NCBI GenBank assembly: GCA_016295375.1 | Contig: JAEDLI010000044.1 | Coordinates: 1-17,485 of the forward strand | Reading direction: 5' to 3' | From: Fibrobacter sp. | Lineage (GTDB): Bacteria; Fibrobacterota; Fibrobacteria; Fibrobacterales; Fibrobacteraceae | DNA length: 17,485 nucleotides | Shown: positions 13,241 through 17,485 of the stretch, piece after piece | Layout: each line of letters starts with the position of its first letter | Numbering within the stretch: position 1 is the stretch's first letter | The notes under the pieces: generated by a model | Seen by the model: the letters and a program-made list of their open reading frames with translations, nothing else | What the model was told of the DNA's origin: nothing | The model's database searches: none | Translations under genes and position numbers: made by a program

Positions 13241-13270
13241 AGCCCTCGGTCTTAGGACCGGGGGCTTTTT
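13241..13270 (+). terminator. Rho-independent terminator
   Basis: An 11-bp stem AGCCCTCGGTC / GACCGGGGGCT (13241-13251 and 13256-13266, one G-T pair) with loop TTAG, followed by TTTTTGTTTTT. It ends the transcript of the low-complexity protein gene before the convergent slyD. Confidence 0.9.
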
Positions 13271-13300
13271 GTTTTTATAAATGGGGTTGTCAGGTGCTGC

Positions 13301-13933
13301 CTAGCGCCAGTGGCGATGGTTGTCCGGCCCGTCGAAATCGTCGTAGCGGTCGTCGTAGTTTTCGGGATAGTCGCCGTCGTCGTAGTTGTCGTCCCGATCG
13401 GGGAATCCCGATTCCAACTCGGTGAAACTGGGCTCCTCGATGTTCACCACCTGGACTTCGAAAATCAGGTCCTTGCCTGCGAAGGGGTGGTTCCCATCTA
13501 CCAGCACGGTATCCTTGTAGATTTCTTTCACGATGTAGATGCCGTCGGCGTCGTCTTCGTCGTCCAGGTTCAGTCCATCTACAAACTCGTCGGCGGTGTC
13601 GGGCAGCTGGAATTCCCGGATGTCGTTGTCCAGCATCATCTCCAGCTCCATGCCCAGCCAGAGTTCCCCTACGTCCTGAAGTTCTTCTTTGGGAACTTGG
13701 AGCAGCAGGTCGTTGCGGTAAGGGCCGTAGCCCTGGTCAAATGGAATTTCTACGGTGAACTTTTCGCCCAGCTTGCGGCCTTCCAGGGCGGTTTCAAGTC
13801 CGGGGATGATGTTGTCGTAGCCGTGGATGTACACAAAGGGGTGGCTCGGAGGAATTTCCTCCAAGATGCGCCCGCTCATCTCTTTGAGCGTGTAGGCGAT
13901 GCTCACCTTTGTCTTTGCTTCCACGATTTCCAT
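13301..13933 (-). CDS. slyD: SlyD-type FKBP peptidyl-prolyl isomerase
   Basis: Predicted protein of 210 residues. The FKBP core is split around a chaperone insert-in-flap domain. The first part is VSIAYTLKEMSGRILEEIPP with HGYDNIIPGLETALEGRKLG and FDQGYGPYRND. The insert spans about 70-135. The closing part is VDGNHPFAGKDLIFEVQVVN. The family catalyses proline isomerisation and helps folding. The insert is unusually acidic (LNLDDEDDAD). The C-terminal tail (about 175-210) is rich in Asp and Tyr and ends in HRHWR, in place of the histidine-rich metal-binding tail of E. coli SlyD. TATATT lies 10 nt before the ATG. Divergent from the phosphoesterase gene by 38 bp. Confidence 0.9.
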   Translation of the reverse strand: MEIVEAKTKVSIAYTLKEMSGRILEEIPPSHPFVYIHGYDNIIPGLETALEGRKLGEKFTVEIPFDQGYGPYRNDLLLQVPKEELQDVGELWLGMELEMMLDNDIREFQLPDTADEFVDGLNLDDEDDADGIYIVKEIYKDTVLVDGNHPFAGKDLIFEVQVVNIEEPSFTELESGFPDRDDNYDDGDYPENYDDRYDDFDGPDNHRHWR

Positions 13934-13943
13934 AGGCGCGACA

Positions 13944-13965
13944 AATATAGAATTTTTACTACATT
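13944..13965. promoter_or_regulatory. Compact divergent promoter region
   Basis: Minus strand TATATT (13949-13944) lies 10 nt before the slyD start. Plus strand TACATT (13960-13965) lies 6 nt before the phosphoesterase start. The whole gap is 38 bp, so the upstream promoter elements of each gene must overlap the other's start region. Confidence 0.5.
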
Positions 13966-13971
13966 ACACCC

Positions 13972-14700
13972 ATGCTTTACGGTATTTGTTCTGATATTCA
14001 TTCCAATGCTACGGCTTTTCGTGCCGTGCTGGAATCCATGAAAGAAAACAAGGTGGAGCGCCGGATTTGCCTGGGTGACCTTGTGGGTTACGGTGTCGAC
14101 GCCAACGAATGTGTACAGCTCGCCAAGGAAAACATGGACGTGTGTCTGATAGGAAACCACGACAGCGTGGCTATCAAGTACGAGTCCAGTATGGGCTTTA
14201 ACCCCTACGCCAAGCAGGCCGTGGAATGGACACAAGAGAACATGAATGCCGAGTCGGTGGCCTACATCCGTTCGTTGCCCTACATTCACGAAGAAAACGA
14301 CATTACCTTTGTGCATGCGTCGCCCATGTCCCCTGCGGATTGGCTCTATATTACCGACCTGGAAGACGCACTGAACGCTTTTGACCATTTTTCTGGAACT
14401 TATTGCTTTATCGGCCACACCCACAGCCCCGTGATTGTGGCGAGCCGCCCCATGGCCATTCCCAAGGTGCTGGACGAATACGAATACACCATCGAGAATA
14501 CGGAACGCCTTCTGGTGAACGTGGGCAGCGTGGGCCAGCCCCGTGACCGGGATTGCCGTGCCAGCTGGTGCCTGTTGGATACGGAGACCAAGTGCATCCG
14601 CATTATCCGCGTGGAATACGATGTCTTTATCACCCAGGAGCGTATGCGCAAGGCGGGAATGCCCAATTTCCTCATCGACCGCCTGAGCGTGGGGAGGTAA
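13972..14700 (+). CDS. Calcineurin-like metallophosphoesterase
   Basis: Predicted protein of 242 residues with the full set of metallophosphoesterase motifs: D8-x-H10 in GICSDIHSN, GDLVGYG (35-41, D36), GNHD (61-64), FVHASP (H115) and GHTHSP (148-153). It binds two metal ions and hydrolyses phosphoester bonds. The order resembles the YfcE/YfdE-like and bacterial diadenosine-tetraphosphatase-like groups. The substrate cannot be told from sequence. No signal peptide, so cytoplasmic. The ATG at 13972 has no ribosome-binding site but a TACATT box 6 nt upstream. Followed 80 bp later by rlmH. Confidence 0.85.
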   Translation: MLYGICSDIHSNATAFRAVLESMKENKVERRICLGDLVGYGVDANECVQLAKENMDVCLIGNHDSVAIKYESSMGFNPYAKQAVEWTQENMNAESVAYIRSLPYIHEENDITFVHASPMSPADWLYITDLEDALNAFDHFSGTYCFIGHTHSPVIVASRPMAIPKVLDEYEYTIENTERLLVNVGSVGQPRDRDCRASWCLLDTETKCIRIIRVEYDVFITQERMRKAGMPNFLIDRLSVGR

Positions 14701-14780
14701 CGATGTGGAATGTGTAGTGATTAATGTGTAATGAGCTGTCGGATTTTACATTTCACATCTCACACTACACACCTTTGATT

Positions 14781-15242
14781 ATGAAGTGGGTTCTCGCAGT
14801 TTTTGGTAAGGCTGGCTCGCCGTTTATCGCCGACGAGGTGGACAAGTACGTGAAGCGCCTCCGTGGGGGAGTGTACCCGCTGGAGGTGGTGGAACTCAAG
14901 GAATCCAAGCTCGATGACCGCGCCCAGTCCCTGGCGCAGGAAGCGACACTTTTTGACAAGAAATTCCCGAAGTCGGAATACCGTCGGGTCATCCTTTCCG
15001 AAGAGGGCAAACTCATGGATACGGTGAAGCTTTCCGATACCTTGCGTGACCGTTTCTCGGGCAATATCGTATTCTTGATTGGCTCAGCCTATGGTATCGA
15101 CGAGAACCTGAAAAAGTCCGCCGATTTGCTGCTTTCCCTTTCGCCCCTGACCTTTACCCACGACCATGCCCGTGTGATTATGGCCGAACAGCTTTACCGC
15201 GTGCAGATGGTAATGCAGAACCATCCGTATCATCATAGATGA
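14781..15242 (+). CDS. rlmH: 23S rRNA (pseudouridine-1915-N3)-methyltransferase
   Basis: Predicted protein of 153 residues (E. coli RlmH has 155). RlmH is a SPOUT-fold enzyme that methylates pseudouridine 1915 in helix 69 of 23S rRNA, using SAM, on the assembled 70S ribosome. Family features are LSEEGKLMDTVKLSD, the SAM-binding knot FLIGSAYGIDENLKKSAD, and the terminal LSLSPLTFTHDHARVIMAEQ followed by LYRVQMVMQNHPYHH. ATG at 14781 matches the usual family start (MKWVLAVFGKAG); an upstream in-frame ATG at 14724 would add 19 unrelated residues. The 80-bp gap before it holds TGTGTAATGAG-type repeats but no gene. Confidence 0.95.
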   Translation: MKWVLAVFGKAGSPFIADEVDKYVKRLRGGVYPLEVVELKESKLDDRAQSLAQEATLFDKKFPKSEYRRVILSEEGKLMDTVKLSDTLRDRFSGNIVFLIGSAYGIDENLKKSADLLLSLSPLTFTHDHARVIMAEQLYRVQMVMQNHPYHHR

Positions 15243-15421
15243 AATTAAATATGGGGACTAATCTTATAAGGGATTAGGATCTAGAGAATAGAGGTTAGTG
15301 AAAAGAATCACGCACTTCGTGCGTTAATAACAGACGGCGAAGCCGTGATATTTCTCCCTAGCCCCTAGATCCTAGCCTCTAGATTCTCATCCCTAGATTA
15401 TACCCCCTTCTCTCTATTTAC
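15243..15421. repeat. Intergenic inverted repeat with two hairpins
   Basis: No gene. Left arm around 15271-15300 (TTAGGATCTAGAG) is an imperfect inverse of the right arm around 15353-15395 (CCCTAGATCCTAG and similar CCTAG words). Between them are ACGCAC-TTC-GTGCGT (15310-15324) and ACGGC-GAA-GCCGT (15334-15346). The whole could fold as one large cruciform or RNA structure between rlmH and prfC. Confidence 0.6.
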
Positions 15422-15427
15422 TATATT
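15422..15427 (+). promoter_or_regulatory. -10-like box of prfC
   Basis: TATATT followed by TGGTGCC and the ATG at 15435, with 7 nt between. The position implies a leaderless or nearly leaderless mRNA. No clear -35 match is seen. Confidence 0.5.
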
Positions 15428-15434
15428 TGGTGCC

Positions 15435-17000
15435 ATGAATCCGGAAATCGAAAAACGCCGCACTTTCGCTATTGTCAGCCACCCCGACGCGGGTAAGACC
15501 ACCATCACCGAAAAGTTCCTGTGGTATGGAAACGTCATCCGCGAGGCGGGCCACGTGCGTGCCAAGGCTAACCGCAGCTATACCGTCAGTGACTGGATGA
15601 AGATTGAACAGCAGCGCGGTATCTCGGTTTCCAGTTCCGTTCTGAATTTCCCCTTCGAAGGTTGCATGTTCAACCTGGTGGATACCCCGGGGCACCAGGA
15701 CTTCTGCGAAGACACCTACCGTGCCCTCACCGCCGTGGATGCCGCCCTGGTGCTTATCGATAGCGTGAACGGTGTGGAAAAGCAGACCATCAAGCTCATG
15801 GACGTGTGCCGCATGCGTCACACCCCGATTATTACCTTCATCAACAAGATGGACTTGGATGGCCGCCATGTGTTGGACCTGCTGGACCAGATTGAAAGCG
15901 TTTTGCACATCAAGACCGCCCCTTTTACGCTCCCCATCGGAGTAGGAAAGCTCTTCAAGGGCGTGTATTCCATCGCTGAGAATACCTTCCACACCTTCAA
16001 CAAGGAAGAAGGCCATCAGGAAATCATCCAGATGAAGGGGCCCGATGACCCTCGCCTTGTAGAAATGTGCGGCGAAAACTGGGTGAACCAGTTCAAGGAA
16101 GAATACGAGATGGTCACCGGCGGCATGGACCCCTTTGACCACGAGAAGTTCCTGAAGGGGGAGATGTGCCCCGTGTTCTTCGGCTCTGCGGTGAACAACT
16201 TCGGTGTCCGTCAGTTGCTGAACGCCTTTGCCAAGCTGGCCCCGCCCCCAATGGTTCGTGAGACCGACAAGCGCCCGGTGAGCCCCGATGAGGATGCCTT
16301 CAGCGCGTTCGTCTTCAAGATTCAGGCCAACATGGACCCCAAGCACCGCGACCGTACGGCATTCCTGCGAATTTGTTCGGGAAGCTTTACCCGCGGGGAG
16401 AAGGTTTTCCATGTGCGCACGGGTCGCGAAATCCGCCTGGCCGCCCCCACGGCATTCTTGGCTAAGGACAAGGAAGTCATTGACCACGCCTGGGCGGGCG
16501 ATATCGTGGGTATCAACGACCCGGGGCTCTTCCGCATCGGCGATACGCTGACCGACGGCGAAAAAATCAGCTTTACGGGCATACCTGACTTTGCTCCGGA
16601 ACATTTCGCCCGCGTGACGCTTCTGAACCCGCTTAAGAGCAAGCAGATGGCCAAGGGCCTGGCCGAACTTAGCGAAGAAGGTGCGACCCAGCTCTACGAA
16701 CCGCTCAAGTCGGCAATTCCTGTGATTGGCGTGGTGGGGGAGTTGCAGTTCGACGTGCTCAAGTTCCGCCTGCAGAGCGAATACGGCGCCGACGTGTCCC
16801 TGGACCGTGTGCCTGCCCACGGCATCCGCTGGGTGTCTGGCCCCGAAGCCGACATGGCCAAGTTCGCCGAGGAATACGCCATGGACTGCATGATGGACAA
16901 GGAACGTAACCTGGTTTGTCTGTTCCCCAACGAGTACCGCCTGAACCTGGCCATCAAGAATTTCGAGAACCTGAAGTTCGCCGAAACCTCCCAAGGGTAG
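15435..17000 (+). CDS. prfC: Peptide chain release factor 3
   Basis: Predicted protein of 521 residues (E. coli RF3 has 529). It is a translational GTPase that removes RF1/RF2 from the ribosome after peptide release. GTP-binding motifs: P-loop SHPDAGKTT (15-23), RGISVSSS (61-68), DTPGHQDF (83-90) and NKMD (137-140). The RF3-specific stretch NRSYTVSDWMKIEQQRG distinguishes it from EF-G. The C-terminal part contains GVVGELQFDVLKFRLQSEYG, as in other RF3 proteins. It has its own upstream -10-like box. The stop lies 100 bp before the phosphofructokinase gene. Confidence 0.96.
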   Translation: MNPEIEKRRTFAIVSHPDAGKTTITEKFLWYGNVIREAGHVRAKANRSYTVSDWMKIEQQRGISVSSSVLNFPFEGCMFNLVDTPGHQDFCEDTYRALTAVDAALVLIDSVNGVEKQTIKLMDVCRMRHTPIITFINKMDLDGRHVLDLLDQIESVLHIKTAPFTLPIGVGKLFKGVYSIAENTFHTFNKEEGHQEIIQMKGPDDPRLVEMCGENWVNQFKEEYEMVTGGMDPFDHEKFLKGEMCPVFFGSAVNNFGVRQLLNAFAKLAPPPMVRETDKRPVSPDEDAFSAFVFKIQANMDPKHRDRTAFLRICSGSFTRGEKVFHVRTGREIRLAAPTAFLAKDKEVIDHAWAGDIVGINDPGLFRIGDTLTDGEKISFTGIPDFAPEHFARVTLLNPLKSKQMAKGLAELSEEGATQLYEPLKSAIPVIGVVGELQFDVLKFRLQSEYGADVSLDRVPAHGIRWVSGPEADMAKFAEEYAMDCMMDKERNLVCLFPNEYRLNLAIKNFENLKFAETSQG

Positions 17001-17024
17001 GTGGCTATAAAAATTTGCTTTTGC

Positions 17025-17030
17025 TATATT
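17025..17030 (+). promoter_or_regulatory. -10-like box of pfp
   Basis: TATATT followed by TACACCCG, leaving a leader of about 60 nt with a GC-rich hairpin (CGCGC/GCGCG, around 17057-17080). An AAGGAAA ribosome-binding site precedes the ATG at 17101. Unlike the near-leaderless genes, this one has a conventional leader. Confidence 0.45.
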
Positions 17031-17100
17031 TACACCCGTAAATTTTTTAACCCGAACCGCGCGGCTTTCTAACTGCGCGAAAATTCAAAAGGAAAACACA

Positions 17101-17485
17101 ATGGCTGACAATCTGTCCGTCCTCGGCAAGGCCCGCAAGGCCTACCAGCCGAAACTCCCCGCCGCTCTCCGCGACGGCGCTCTCAAGGTCACTCTCAACA
17201 AGGGTAAGGCAACCGAATCCGTGCGCGACCAGGCCAAGATCAAGGCCCTGTTCCCGAACACCTACGGTGCACCGTACATTTCCATGAAGAAGGCTACCAA
17301 GGCTGCTGTCGGTAAGGCTCTGAACGTGGGCGTGGTGCTCTCCGGCGGCCAGGCTCCTGGTGGACACAACGTGATTGCGGGTATCTTCGACGGTATCAAG
17401 AGCATCAGCAAGAATTCCAAGCTCCTCGGCTTCCTCGGCGGTCCGTCTGGCCTCGAAAACGGCAAGTTCATCGTGATCAACGAAA
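17101..17485 (+). CDS. pfp: PPi-dependent 6-phosphofructokinase (partial, runs off the window)
   Basis: The first 128 codons are present and the gene continues beyond the right edge. The enzyme phosphorylates fructose 6-phosphate reversibly, using pyrophosphate instead of ATP. It shows the motif VGVVLSGGQAPGGHNVIAGI, where GGxAPGG is the phosphate-binding loop of the PFK superfamily, and then FLGGPSGL. The long N-terminal extension before that loop (over 80 residues) fits the long-chain (plant beta-subunit-like) PPi-PFK group of about 550 residues. AAGGAAA lies 7 nt before the ATG. Confidence 0.9.
   Translation, partial: MADNLSVLGKARKAYQPKLPAALRDGALKVTLNKGKATESVRDQAKIKALFPNTYGAPYISMKKATKAAVGKALNVGVVLSGGQAPGGHNVIAGIFDGIKSISKNSKLLGFLGGPSGLENGKFIVINE

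Noticed and set aside
15414..16994. 526-codon minus-strand frame opposite prfC
   Set aside because: Length alone is misleading: prfC on the plus strand has all GTPase motifs, and the opposite frame has no recognisable domain.
1..17485. tRNA, rRNA or CRISPR array
   Set aside because: No cloverleaf with a T-loop/CCA pattern, rRNA core sequence or regularly spaced repeat-spacer pattern was seen on either strand.

Overview
The window most likely comes from a Fibrobacter-type genome (phylum Fibrobacterota). The main clue is a lipoprotein with the FISUMP domain ('Fibrobacter succinogenes major paralogous domain', 3517-4221). Supporting clues are the GC-rich housekeeping genes, the many short intergenic hairpins, and the recurrent TATATTTG promoter motif. 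No taxonomic search could be run.

Left part (1-5756) is an accessory region, much of it AT-rich. It holds a remnant of nifJ (pyruvate:ferredoxin oxidoreductase) interrupted by a 150-bp hairpin-rich insert and broken off at a second structured element (434-567). Next comes a minus-strand operon encoding a triple zinc-ribbon repeat protein, a small zinc protein and a PD-(D/E)XK nuclease-like protein. Two antitoxin genes of toxin-antitoxin type follow, and the toxin of each is damaged: one is a chimera, the other a YoeB with an internal deletion. Also here are the FISUMP lipoprotein between ~87-bp direct repeats, a truncated secreted protein, and an orphan protein resembling the HsdR N-terminal nuclease domain.

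The most striking signal is a pair of homologous structured elements (2389-2650 and 4496-4696). They share conserved single-stranded and loop sequences, but at least four pairings differ in sequence while staying complementary: a 5' hairpin, two long-range stems, and a loop-loop (kissing) pairing. This is direct covariation evidence for a conserved fold, either an RNA or a folded single-stranded DNA site. Each copy lies just upstream of an antitoxin gene, and the second cuts off the gene before it.

Right part (5757-17485) is a GC-rich housekeeping region. On the minus strand, in transcription order, are an AsmA/DUF748-like protein, a NifU-like Fe-S protein with a degenerate scaffold domain, a stand-alone AICAR transformylase (the C-terminal half of PurH), a hypothetical protein and TrmFO. 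On the plus strand is a membrane-anchored low-complexity protein with a structured leader and a strong terminator; a SlyD-type prolyl isomerase converges on it from the minus strand. Divergent from slyD are a calcineurin-like phosphoesterase, RlmH, release factor 3 (PrfC) and the start of a pyrophosphate-dependent phosphofructokinase. The genes serve tRNA and rRNA modification, translation termination, purine synthesis and glycolysis. Several have a TANATT -10-like box only 6-10 nt before the start codon, suggesting leaderless or near-leaderless transcripts. Short hairpins with 3-nt loops sit at several gene ends.
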